Shown here: positions 46,101 through 56,214 of the stretch, piece after piece | Position numbering within the stretch: the stretch's first letter is position 1 | Layout: each line of letters opens with the position of its first letter | From: Cristatella mucedo | Lineage: Eukaryota > Bryozoa > Phylactolaemata > Cristatellidae | Direction of reading: 5' to 3' | DNA length: 64,000 nucleotides | NCBI GenBank assembly: GCA_009760855.2 | Contig: WPIO01000031.1 | Location: 75,001-139,000 of the forward strand | Position numbers and translations under genes: made by a program | The notes under the pieces: generated by a model | The model's input: the letters and a program-made list of their open reading frames with translations, nothing else | What the model was told of the DNA's origin: nothing | The model's database searches: none

Positions 46101-49100
46101 TTTAATAATCATAAAAATTCATGTATAGAACAACCCAAGAGATCCGAATTTTCAACAAGACGCTGCTGCGAAAAATTGCTCTAAGAAAAACAGTACTCCC
46201 TAATCTTTTACTGCACTAACGTCCAAATCACTGTTTGTTTGCATGTCTAGCTCTGAGAGGTAGCGTTTATTGTTATTATTCTGTTTGGCTTAGGCACAAC
46301 TTGTGCGGTGGTGTCTACTGGGATTTCTACCTTAACAACGTCCGGCTGCCGAAATCTGCGTGTAAGTACAGAGAAGAAGCCCCAGGTTTTTGTTTCCCGT
46401 AAAACGAAGCTTGCTGACCTGTAAGTGATGCAAATTACCGAGGAGGCGTCTGACTGAATCACGGCTAGTAACCTCTCTGGAATGCACTCAAAGTATTCCT
46501 AGTTTTCCTTCTTATCCTTTTCTTAGACAGTGGCATTGCTCCTGCTCCGTCGTCTGCCGCGCATCGGTCAGGGTCGCGTTCTTACCTGCGAGAGTCGCAG
46601 ACTCAGTTGGTACACTGCCAAAGAAGAAGTGTTTCAGGTAGTGCAAGACCTGGCTCGGCAGTTAAGCGAAAGATGCAAAAGCCAGCATCGGTGCACGCTC
46701 GTCTAGAGCATTAGAACTGCAAGCGCCTGCTTTAGTGCGGAGGGTTTGCGTAGATAGGATAGTGATGGCGATCGGATCGGACTTTTAGAGGCAGCCTCAA
46801 CATCTTTTAATACATGTAATACAATCTTTAGCTTTGGCATGCTCGAGCATACCGATGGCAAAATTTGCTACGTGACTAAGATAAGATCGACATGAAAGTG
46901 ATGTGCCAAAATAGTGTCGCGCGAAATCTTGAAGGCTTCACGCTCAAGATCAGCTCATTCCCAGCCCCGGCTACACTTCCCGCGATCCGGGTGTGCTGCA
47001 CCAAAATGACTAGTCAGTTGACGAGCACATTACTTTCAAATTCGATTCGACCTACTTTCAGCCGAGCAGCATTGTAAAAACAAGGGCCTAGTTAAAGAGG
47101 ACTCCTAGCCTTCGCCCTTAATCGTCTGCAACTTGTGCAAAGCACAGCAGCGAGTCTAATCTGATGTCAAAGGCGTATGGGTCACATCGCTCGGCGAACC
47201 ACTTCTGTTTTAGCTTAAAAGGCTCCCAGGAAACATCGTAATCGGTTCAAGATTCTGTATCTGGCTCATATGTAGCTAAACTCTCTCCTTCTTGCGCCGT
47301 CCCTTGAGCTAATTGAAACCGTTCGGAGATCAAGCTTTCTTTTCGCCTACACTGGGAGTCTGGAACTTGTTTACAGCTACGGTTACGAATTGCGATGACC
47401 TTGCATCATCAAAATCTCGGCTAAACATGCGTCTGCTCCGGTCGGCTCTCCCTTCACGCCAGCGAGCATGCATTTTGCATTACTGTGTGCTTTGCATGCA
47501 ACGCCCGTGCACGATTCGATGCACGATGCTGGCCAGAGTGTCTGCGAACGGCAGTCCTGGGTGTCGTTGAACTTGTTTTGGCACGTTTGTAAATAGAGAC
47601 TTTAGAGGATGATTGAGTTACCGCCTTTAATAATGCACGCTCTTACAGTGGTCAGTGCAGCTCTAGGCAATAATCTGTCCAGATATTTCGTTGACAATCC
47701 TCAAGCTCGTTCTAAAAGAAAAATGAGTTTGAATTGACCAATTAAATAGAAAGAATAGTGGGAATCGGAGCCATTGTATTTTGGACTCTGGATTAAGATT
47801 TTATGGAGCTATTCGATATCGAGAACTACCCAACTGCTTTCATAAATGCACGCCCATGTACAATAATACAATAATAGATTAATACAACAATAATAAAACA
47901 ATAATAATAATACAAACGCCAATGTACATAGAAAAAATGACCATAGTACACTACGGCTGTGCTAATATTGACGTTGGGTTCAGAGAATCCTTTTCTGTAT
48001 TATAAACATGTTGAGCCTAAAGTATTTTAAAAGTCACCGTTCACAAATAAAAGAGCGATAAAAATGGCCTCACTTGTATATTCTGCAACAGAGCTTTATG
48101 CTTTATGAAGCTTGTCCATGAATGCAGCTCCAAACGCATTGGTGATTTAGTCATTGGTACAACGTAGCGTAAACAATTTGTAATATACGCTCAAAATCTC
48201 ACTGTCAGGATTTTATTTGCACGTTTAGATTCCCGTCAAGTCTGCATTGCTTGTGGAAGTTGAAATACTATAGATTCTCGACCTCTTATTTTAGATTGTG
48301 CAGAATAAAAGTGGCCCTAGATCTTTGTCACAGGGTGGGGTGGTTGCACCTAAAGTCCCTGGTCGCATGTTGAGTTCTTAGTCAGGCCGTCTTTATTGCA
48401 TGCTGAAAGCGGGCCGATAGCCGCCAAGGCTCTAGCTCCAAAGTTAAAAAGGTGTTGGATCAGTAGAAGTCGTCAAGCTTTCCACGCTCATGGGCCCAAA
48501 GTCAAGGTGTAAGTTTCTCGCACTTCACAACCTTGGTCGTGGGCCGGAGACCCGCAGCAGGCAAATCTTTATTGCCTGCTTCAAATGCGAGTAATAGCCG
48601 CTTCCGCTCTTCGACCTGCTATATATTCAGGTAACCAGCACCTCACCCCTGGGTCTTAGCCCAGAGGTAAGGTGCTGGCACTCACGACCCAGGTTTCGGG
48701 TTCGAGTACCGCAATGGGGCAATCCCTAGTTGTACTCGCTGCAAGCCCTGGCAATGGCGGATAGTGCTCTGCTGCCGCTAAAAAACGAGGCCCTTAGATA
48801 AGCTTCATTGCATTTATTTTACAGTTTGTAGACTCAAAATTGCTATCGTAAGCAATCTGATACGACCAGAAAGTGTAGCCAGCTCATGGCTGTCTTGGTC
48901 GGATGGCTATAAGCTATCAAGAGGCCACTAGCCTTGCTACTAGCACGTGCACGTTTCCTTATGGAGTCGGCAGCAGGCGGTTGATGACATTCGACGCCAG
49001 CTTGATGCACATCACATTTGCTGCTCCACTTGATGAATGTCGCGTTAAGAATCAATAGCGCTCATGGTTGCGCGATCCTGGCCCTGTAGCTCGTGTCAGG

Positions 49101-49708
49101 CTCTCTATCTTGGTTCGTTACATGTTTTGTTTGCTGTTGTGCTTGTTCTTCTGAATGAAGCCAGTGCTGACTCGCTGGCTTCTTTATGCGGCGGTTGCTA
49201 CCATAGTATATCATTACGCCCTCGCACAACGGATGCTGCGCTGAACTCTCTTCGGCGGACCAAAGCGGAGACCCTAATGTGCCTCAACACTAAACTGCAT
49301 CCTTTGTAACGAGCGTCCAGCTCTGTGAAATTAGAAGGCGCTTTAATTTTTACTACTCACTACTGCTCTCGGCGATGGCTTAGTATGATTAATTTTAATT
49401 TTTTTGCAGGTTTGAGCTCTACCGAAATTTGCGATCCAGAGCTGTGCCTCCGTGCTGAATGCCCAGCGTTTCCTACGGCTCAGTGCGAGTAAGAGAGCAT
49501 GGAATCAACGGCTTGCTTCTCCAGTAGAATATTATCGATGCTAGCTCGTCAAGTCATTCACTTTGAACCGTTGCCTTCTAGGAGACCGCAGTCAAAGTTT
49601 TTCTTAACTCATAGTTTTGCGATCAGTTACGTTTATAGTGTGTCCACTTTTGTCAATTGAAATGAGTAAGTAAGTATATCTTGTTAGCATCTATATATAG
49701 TCTATATT

Positions 49709-49797
<89 letters not shown>

Positions 49798-50691
49798 AGA
49801 GACGTTATACCTTGTTTGTTCAGTTTTGGAGGTTTCGTGCTCAGCTCCCGAGTAAAAGTAGGTGACACACCCTCCTATGCATCTGTTGCTACGCTATTTT
49901 TTAGACGTTGATGGTTGCATATGCATCCAGCTAAATGCTCCACTGAAGAATTAATTTAGGCTATTTCCTGTTATTTCCCGACATTAGTGAGGCCTCGGTA
50001 TTTGAAAGAACATGAAGTTCAGCACAACAATATTTTCTTGGTGACTGGTACTGCCAACAAATCCCGAGGGATAAAGTGCTTGTTTGTGTCTATCATTATT
50101 AATTAAGTTTTTAAGGATAATTTGCACTTTCAAGTAAAACTGGGATTTATAGATCCTATGCCTCAGTAGAAGGATACAATGTTTTCCTTTTTAATTAAAT
50201 ACCCCTTATTAAGCACGCTATAAATTGTTTCACTTAATGAGACGCTGCCGTGAATAGTTGTATACTCCACATGCTAAAGGAATCTTGTTTTACCCATTGT
50301 GTGACACATTTTAACAGATTTGATAAGCAGATTGCATTGCAAGTAACGGCATAGGAATTTGTGTAATGTGAGCTGTGGTTATTTCTCCTTATTTAGTCTG
50401 CTGTGCGGCGATCGTCGCTGAAACCTAAGCAAACACTCGGCAAATGACTGGCAGTTTAGGTTCCTTCCCGCTCCAGGACTTTGAAAGAAGAAAGCCCGCT
50501 GGTTAGCTAGCTGGCTGGTTAATTTGTCAGTCTAGGTTGTCCGCAATCGATTCTGTCTGGTTGTTAGTCTGGGTTAATCTGTAATCGACGCTGTTTTTTT
50601 TTTATTCAGAGTCAGGTCTTACTACGGATGCTCTGCGGCATTCTACGTTGGGGATTTCGAGGTTACTCAGAGCTGCTGGAGTTCAGTGTAG
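40670..50691 (+). CDS. Secreted cysteine-rich protein, gene 2 (five exons, complete)
   Basis: Exons: 40670-40745, 42479-42572, 46294-46361, 49410-49488 and 50610-50691, all with AG acceptors, GT donors and consistent phases (1,2,1,2), summing to 399 bp (132 residues). Exon 1 is a signal peptide (MLGLVYASVIVGLAVIASSE). Exons 2-3 form the first Cys-rich module (VSPCKGQSCPAMAGQPVVC, then HNLCGGVYWDFYLNNVRLP). Exons 4-5 form the second (CDPELCLRAECPAFPTAQC, then YYGCSAAFYVGDFEVTQSC) and end in TAG. An AATAAA at 50852-50857 could be its poly(A) signal. The pattern resembles invertebrate modules with an NYCGGC-x-AxFY core. Introns hold LINEs, SINEs and microsatellites. Function unknown. Confidence 0.85.
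41062..41255 (+). mobile_element. LINE family A 3' end
   Basis: CACCCCTAACCATGTGATTC, GCAAATGTAAAGCGCC, GAGGGCGCTTTATCAAGTGC and a (TTA)n tail: the terminal part of the 3' UTR only. It lies in intron 1 of gene 2. Confidence 0.7.
41690..41832 (-). mobile_element. tRNA-derived SINE, family 3
   Basis: On the minus strand TTAGCCAAGAGGTAAGGTGC (A box) and GTTGGTTCGTGCCC (B box) are followed by CTCTTTATTGTCCTC. Related copies are at 48640 and 52670. Confidence 0.6.
42992..43158. repeat. Compound (CA)n(CG)n(TA)n(GA)n microsatellite
   Basis: Four adjoining dinucleotide runs. Open frames here are low complexity. Confidence 0.95.
43655..43885. repeat. Polypurine GGA/GAA-rich tract
   Basis: About 230 bp of almost pure purine on the plus strand (GAGGAAGAAGGAGGAAGATG and similar). 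Translations are Ser/Pro/Leu artefacts. Confidence 0.85.
43915..45690 (-). mobile_element. LINE family A, reverse transcriptase and 3' end
   Basis: Minus-strand translation gives a CR1/Jockey-type reverse transcriptase. LLVLLDLSTAFDTIDHKVLL holds the first catalytic Asp and FHFYVDDTQLYVCF the catalytic pair. GVPKDSVLG replaces the usual PQG. The C-terminal ADLHWLPVKQRIDFKVLSL and SFGDRAFSSYAPKAWNSLP follow, then a 3' UTR with an (ATT)n end. The 5' part is missing. A family 1 SINE at 44661-44815 is inserted in the coding region. Confidence 0.85.
44661..44815 (+). mobile_element. tRNA-derived SINE, family 1, nested in LINE A
   Basis: TGATGGCACACTAGGTAAGG (A box) and GTCGTGGGTTCGATTC (B box) precede the body GCGGTGGTGATATCCG and end GAGGCTGTTTAATCAGCT. 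The LINE reading is interrupted exactly here, so the SINE is younger. Confidence 0.78.
48500..48622 (+). mobile_element. SINE-like tRNA-derived fragment
   Basis: CTTGGTCGTGGGCCGGAGAC and CAAATCTTTATTGCCTGC resemble the family 3 body; the A box is degraded. Confidence 0.4.
48640..48800 (+). mobile_element. tRNA-derived SINE, family 3
   Basis: CTTAGCCCAGAGGTAAGGTG (A box), GGGTTCGAGTACC (B box) and a family-1-like end (CTCTGCTGCCGC). Confidence 0.65.
49710..49797. repeat. (CT)n(TA)n microsatellite
   Basis: CT run then TA run, in intron 4 of gene 2. Confidence 0.95.
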
Positions 50692-50851
50692 CATCCACAG
50701 AATAGCGGTCGTCGGGGCATTGATATAAATTGCGGCTCCACATCCGGCAGCTGAAGATTTCGTCGGTTGAACCGAATACGTTGTCTTGCCGCTCGAAATG
50801 TTTCTCGCTGCTTACGCGAAAGAAGAGAGCTGCTTCAATGAACTACAGCGC

Positions 50852-50857
50852 AATAAA
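50852..50857 (+). promoter_or_regulatory. Candidate polyadenylation signal of gene 2
   Basis: AATAAA about 160 bp after the TAG at 50689-50691. Confidence 0.45.
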
Positions 50858-51187
50858 AATTTGATGGCTCACCGTACAATGGCATACCAATAAATCGCTC
50901 GTTGTTAGCACTAAGACTGCAACTGTACAAGCCTTCTCAATACAGGTCCTCACGAGACAACGGATCGATGAATTAGCGTTTCTTGAAGTAGCCAAGAGAA
51001 AAATTGCGAGGGTATTTTGCAATTTTGGAAATATCTTAAGGAGCTCTCAAGTAGTCGTAGTTCTATTCCACAACTGTGGACTCTGTTGCTTTTTTTGCTG
51101 TTGCCATTTCGTCGCTGCCTAATTGTTTTAGTAGAATTTGCATTTTTCAACAAGACTTATACTAAACTAGTTAGTGTCACAGATTCC

Positions 51188-51347
51188 AGATGTTTTGGTC
51201 CAGTGGTTAAGCTGCTCGCCTCGAACCAACGTCGAGGTGAACGCATCTGATGGCCGAGGTCTTAAGATCAAGCCCTGTGGCATGTGTGAAGCACCTGAAT
51301 AAAGGTTAAGTTCTCTTAGGGCGCTATACAAAATGCAAATTACATAC
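51188..51347 (+). mobile_element. tRNA-derived SINE, family 2
   Basis: TGGTCCAGTGGTTAAGCTGC (A box) and the 3' end AAGGTTAAGTTCTCTTAGGG with GCGCTATACAAAATG. Confidence 0.65.
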
Positions 51348-52669
51348 TTTTAGGTCTGAAATCTCCGGTGCAGCTCCCGCTGATAGCAGTCTACCGCTTC
51401 CACCAAGCGAAACTTGCATTCCCTGTCCCGTACACAATTGTCCTAACTTTGAAGTTCATACGAGCGTCACACTCAAAATCTGAGACAGCTAGGAGCTGTT
51501 TGAAGATTGTCTGTTTTTCCATAGTTCGTGAGCATTCTGCGTTTATTGAAAGTGTTTAAGGTTGCCGTATGTGCTCCCTACCATCATTGTTTCAAACGTG
51601 GTGTACGGTAATCCCGTCAGGTCAGAAAGAGGCTGCAAACGCGGCGCTCGTAGCGGTGCTCCGTGTCTCCGCCGACTGGTGATGACCGACTGGTTACACC
51701 TGAGCACACCTGTAGCACGGCTAGCTACTTGTAGGTGCTGCACCAATGCACGCCGGCACGCCGACAGTAGCAGGATCACGGCAGCGACGAATTGCGCCCA
51801 TACCTTAGCACAAGAAGTCCGCATCCATAACGTAGACCAGTCTGTTAGACAGCAGCGAACGTTTACAGGCTCTCAACAGCGACCATGACGTACGTACACC
51901 AGCTGGTCTTTGGCCTGAAGCTGAAATCAGCTCCAATGCCAATGTCGAGTCTAGAATTCCAACCACCAGCCTATCTCTGGGCGCCTGCTTTTTTTTATAA
52001 GGCCTCGGCCATAATACTAGCGTAGAATTGAATAACCGCTAAAAAATAATTCACCGCCTTAATCCGTCTGGTGAAACTGGCGCCGCCGGGTCATCATGTA
52101 GGCATCTGCTTCGTCGCCAGTCGTCATATCAGCACGTGGGCATGCGACCTCCATCCTGTCGGCTTCCGCTTCCTACACCAAAGTCCTGTCGGGATTGGCT
52201 GCGGCGCCAGCCAATCTTCTGTCGGCACACGCTCTCGAGCCATCTGCCTCGCCGCTTCGCCTAAGTGACCGACATAGTCGGTACTCGCGTTTATGCTTAT
52301 TGCCTTTTCGCTATCGCTGCTCAAAAGCATTCCTGGATGCCGCTGCCTCGGATGCCGAGTTCGCGAATTCGCGGTACCTGCCGCAGAGAAGCGCCGGCAA
52401 AGTAAGCAAGGGGGTGGAGGAGAACCTCCACTACTTGTGGCATCGCTGTAAGCCGTCCAGTCGCAGATCTTGCCTGAGCAAAGGGAATCGCTCCGAATTG
52501 ATATTGAATATTGAATATTGATATTGAATTGTCCTGTCGCCAACGGTCTATACTTGAAAGACGGGAACAGCAACTTCATTCTCCGGAACGGAGGTCGGGA
52601 GGGCGGGCGCGAGGAGTCTGAAACTGGTGCTGCCATTCAGCTGCTACAAAGTATTAAATGTCAGGTCAT
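51348..52669. other. No gene seen
   Basis: Open frames at 51543-51888 and 52071-52636 overlap on both strands and show no recognised domain. A short TTGATATTGAATATTGAATA repeat lies near 52497-52530. Confidence 0.35.
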
Positions 52670-52802
52670 TCAGTGGCCTCGTTAGTGCAGCAGTAGAACA
52701 GCCCTTGTTCGCGCTTGCAACGGACAATAAAAAGTGCAGACTTCGAACCACGACCTTGATGGTTAAGTGAGAGTCCCTTATCTCTAGACGAAGACCCGGG
52801 AA
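52670..52802 (-). mobile_element. tRNA-derived SINE, family 3
   Basis: The minus strand has GGTCGTGGTTCGAAGTC (B box) and CTTTTTATTGTCCGTTGC, with a degraded A box. Confidence 0.55.
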
Positions 52803-53637
52803 CAAGTTGTTAAGCAATCGAGCCAGGAGGCAAGTTGTAAGTCATGAAATGATATTACTGACAATAGCAGGTCGTTTGCACAGCACACTAAGACGCGAAC
52901 TCAATCAATATCAAGATGTTGCATAACTTACAGCAAGACAAGCAATGCAAACGGTTAAATCCTATGCAGAAGGAGACATACGTGCTGTCGCGCGTAGACA
53001 AGCAAAGATAAACACAATGGTGTCGTGCTTAGGCTGGCGTGCCAAAGCACGAAAGTAGCACTGAGGCAATAATAGGTACGCGCGCATAACACGCAGGAGA
53101 AAGCACGGACAAGTTCACTTAATGCGGCCGCAAGTTTGATCGTCGTTTAGCTTAAGGAAAATTGACTAACATCTAGGGCCACGTGGCTGCCTGACAGGCG
53201 TTTAGTTCATCCATCACGGCCGCCGCTTCGGAGAGGCTCGAGCGACGAGGTAAGCTAGCTGGTCCTCCTCGGCATAGACATGATAGCCGATGCCGTTGGC
53301 CTGAATTAATTTCTTCGGAAGTTCCAGATACTAGAAGAACAGCGATGGAACGAGAAAATACCGGAAGCGGAACTTATTGTCGGCCGTGAGTCTGCTTGAT
53401 TCGTCGTGGCCAATACACAATTGGATGTGATTGGAAAGGCATGATTTGAAGCCTAATCAGCTGATCGACTGCTTGTTTCCCTCAGTCGCTGATTCGCAGA
53501 ATCAGCCAGTCAGGACTAGCGATTCGGTGGCAAACTCTGCTCTTCACTCATTGGAAATACATTCCTAATGTCAGCGGCGTTTTGGATCTGATAGGAACTT
53601 ACTGTTTTTGCTTGAGTGATTTGAACCGTTGCAACGG
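52803..53637. other. No gene seen
   Basis: No repeat or domain recognised. Confidence 0.35.
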
Positions 53638-53835
53638 TAATAATAATAATATTAATTTGTATAGGACCCTCAAAGAACCTAATCTCTTTCTAGGCACTTG
53701 AAACATGGCGTCAAGGATGCACGATCGTGTGTTTAGTGGTAACACGCACAGCATCAGCATGCTTGAGCACACAAAGGACAAATCGTAAGGACCCAGACGA
53801 TGCTTTGAAGAACTAGTGATTCTTTAGCTTCTTTT
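53638..53835 (-). mobile_element. LINE family A 3'-end fragment
   Basis: AATCTCTTTCTAGGCACTTG and the GGTAACACGCACAGCATCAG block are the reverse complement of the family 3' UTR, next to an (AAT)n tail. Confidence 0.65.
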
Positions 53836-54231
53836 TCAATTTTGTCAATTCAGAGGCGACGTCAGTGACAATGCCAAGCTAAAGTTTGACGGCTTCGTAT
53901 TTACAATTGTACCTTGTCCGGTTTTGTGGCAAGCTTTGGTTTACCAAGATAGCAGGACCTGCAAGAAAACGAAACTATTGGCACCTTGCTGGCGCTCGGC
54001 GTTTTGCTGAGGGCTTACATTTTGTCCTTTGCCCTTTTAATCGCGACAGAAACGCGACTGCTGAATCACTAACAGATCTTTCAGGCGCCCGGAATAGACA
54101 TGAAAATGAGGCCTCGGCTGTACTCAGGGCTTAAGTCGGGTGGCAACAGCAGATCAAACGGAAGACACGGCCAAGAAAATGTCACGTTTAGAGCTTTAGA
54201 TAGTTCAGCTTGAGGCTCTCCAAATAAAATA

Positions 54232-54347
54232 TTAAAGTGTGTCCTTCGATTCTTTGCCTAGGGGTAAAGTGCTCGCGCTTCGCGATGCAACTCATTGTTG
54301 GTCGTGAGTCCGCTCTTCTGCCCCTATATAAATAAGACCTTTTTTCT
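54232..54347 (+). mobile_element. SINE fragment (family 1/3-like)
   Basis: TTGCCTAGGGGTAAAGTGCT resembles an A box. The copy ends GCTCTTCTGCCCCTATATAA. Confidence 0.45.
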
Positions 54348-54902
54348 GCTTACTTTATTATTCCTATTATTACTATCATTCGTACATATGTAATTTATTA
54401 TGATACCAGCCTTAGATCTGGCCGTACTGCGTCGAGCAGTATCTCTACTAATTAAAGTGAGAAAGTCCGTCGCGCAAGATGACCCACTTGCGTCACTTGG
54501 CAATATGGCGCACTTCCGTCAAGCGGAAAGATGGCGCAGCGTTGTCTTCCGTGACCGAACTACTATGACTCAGAGAAGCGAGCCCGCACGCAGTGAGCTG
54601 ATCGCGTTCAAGTAGTTTTGCTTGCCATCCTACAAAACGTTTTCTTGTAGTCAAAGTGAGTCCAAGCTTTAGGATGCCTAAGAAGGAACCTCGTAAAGAC
54701 GCGAGATAGCACGCCTTGCGTCTTCGTTAGGGTGAGCAGGGGGGGGGGTGGGTGGTGGTGCCTAGTCGAGCCCCGGTAAAGCAGCTGTCATGTATCGTGC
54801 CACAGCTCAGCCTCGTTGTGACCTCTCTTTTATGGCTCGGCGTTTTCAAACGGCTACCGGATCAAGGTGGCGGAGCCTCAGGGCGACTGCTTCCTCTCCA
54901 CC
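54348..54902. other. Upstream region of gene 3
   Basis: Contains a G run followed by GGGTGGTGGTG at 54738-54762. No other supported feature. Confidence 0.35.
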
Positions 54903-55261
54903 ATGCCGAACACAGCTGCGCCAGTCGTTTTTTTTCTAGCGGCAGCGCTTGCAGCGGCAAGCGCGTCGCGGTGCCGGCGAGGAGGCGTGCGCGAGGCGCG
55001 CATGCGCGACGTGGCGCTCGCGCGCTGCAGCGAGCGCTGGCCGTTCGCTGCAGCGTGGCCGGCGCGAACCTGCCTTCGACTGACTTCTACGACGCCGGTC
55101 AGTCACGTAAGTCATACCTGCTCTCCTCTTTCGAATTTTTTCGGCGTCGTCGCCACCAACCAGGCATGCCCTGGCAATGTCACCGCGATTTCACGTTTCA
55201 TCAATGCATGTTCACCTGCGGCCTGCCCGCAACGTCCGTCCAAACCTGCACCGACATGCCG
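54903..55261 (+). CDS. Secreted cysteine-rich protein, gene 3 (5' part)
   Basis: Exon 1 is proposed at 54903-55106, from a strong start context (CCACCATGCC), with signal peptide MPNTAAPVVFFLAAALAAAS and a CAC|GTAAGT donor. After a 57-bp intron, exon 2 (55164-55261) encodes ACPGNVTAISRFINACSPAA and CPQRPSKPAPTC and ends in a phase-2 donor (CG|GTGAGA). It matches CPGN and PC...C of exon 2 in genes 1 and 2. Exon 1 is longer and very GC-rich compared with its paralogues, so its 3' part is uncertain. The later exons (CGG-x-FY module) were not found before the window end; LINEs occupy the downstream DNA. Confidence 0.6.
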
Positions 55262-55649
55262 GTGAGAAGATTCCAACGAACGGGAATACTCCAGAGTCTC
55301 ACGGTCGAAGGTCACGTCACAGGTCACCGCGTCGCCAGCCGACTCGGTAGACGGCAGAAGTTACGCCCTAGCGGAGCTAGTGGTATTCTAATAGCTACCA
55401 GGACGTGAGAACGCTCTGAAAGGCGCCCGTGTATGACTACTTGCACAGTAGGCGCAGCCTCAGTGAGATCGGAGGTCAGCTGGCGCGAAATGAGTTCATC
55501 TGCTAAATGGGAACACTGTGCGTGCTCGAGTGAGATTCTGGGATTGTGGCCGCACAGTCGACATTTTACTGGTTGACAGATGCCGGCTCTTTTCTAACGC
55601 TTTTCTTTGAAACGTCACGATTTTTAACTTCTTATTCAACCTCATTTAC

Positions 55650-55795
55650 ATAAAGCTAGTGAGTACCGAAAGCCACTTAGGCGGTGAGTGCGCAACACAA
55701 AACGCGCTTGCGTAGCACCCACATAGTCTTTATGACTTTGTGGAGTTACAGAAGGAGATACATACATAGATACATACATAAATACATACATATAA
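55650..55795 (+). mobile_element. LINE family B 3' end with (ATAC)n tail
   Basis: GAGTACCGAAAGCCACTTAG and TAGTCTTTATGACTTTGTGG match the 3' end of the copy ending near 63420. A GATACATACATA repeat follows. Confidence 0.6.
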
Positions 55796-55799
55796 GGGT

Positions 55800-55915
55800 T
55801 TTTAATGGTTATCACTTCCGCTTGCAGTTGGCAAGAAAAAGTGCATGCTAAAGGATTCGAACCTATGATTGGGCATGTAAAAACACAGCATCTCAACCTT
55901 TGGTCTAGATAATAA
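55800..55915 (-). mobile_element. SINE-like tRNA-derived fragment
   Basis: The minus strand has TAGGTTCGAATCC (B box) and an A-box-like CCAAAGGTTGAGATGCTG. Confidence 0.45.
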
Positions 55916-56214
55916 TAATAGTAATAATAATAAATTTGCATTGCGTCCCGGAGAGCTTAATTTTTTTTAGCATTTTACAGATGCTGCAAATAATAATAAT
56001 AATAGTAATAATGCATTCGATATAGCACCCTCAGAGAACTCGATCTCTTTTCGAGGCCCTTTACATTTACCGCAAAGGAAGCACGATCGAATGGTTAGTG
56101 GTAGCATGCTCATTATATAACAAGAATAACGTGGTTAGGAGTGACATGCACAGGGTCAGCATGCAAATGTGGTTAGCTGTGGCATGCACAGTGTTGGTAC
56201 GCATAAGCGCATAA
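55916..56214 (-). mobile_element. LINE family A 3' ends (two pieces)
   Basis: An (ATT)n-tailed piece at 55916-55985 and a second at 55990-56214, the latter with the GGTCAGCATGCAAATGTGG block of the family 3' UTR. Confidence 0.55.

Noticed and set aside
54752-55408. 218-residue plus-strand frame
   Set aside because: Out of frame with the cysteine-rich exon homologous to genes 1 and 2; a GC-rich shadow frame.
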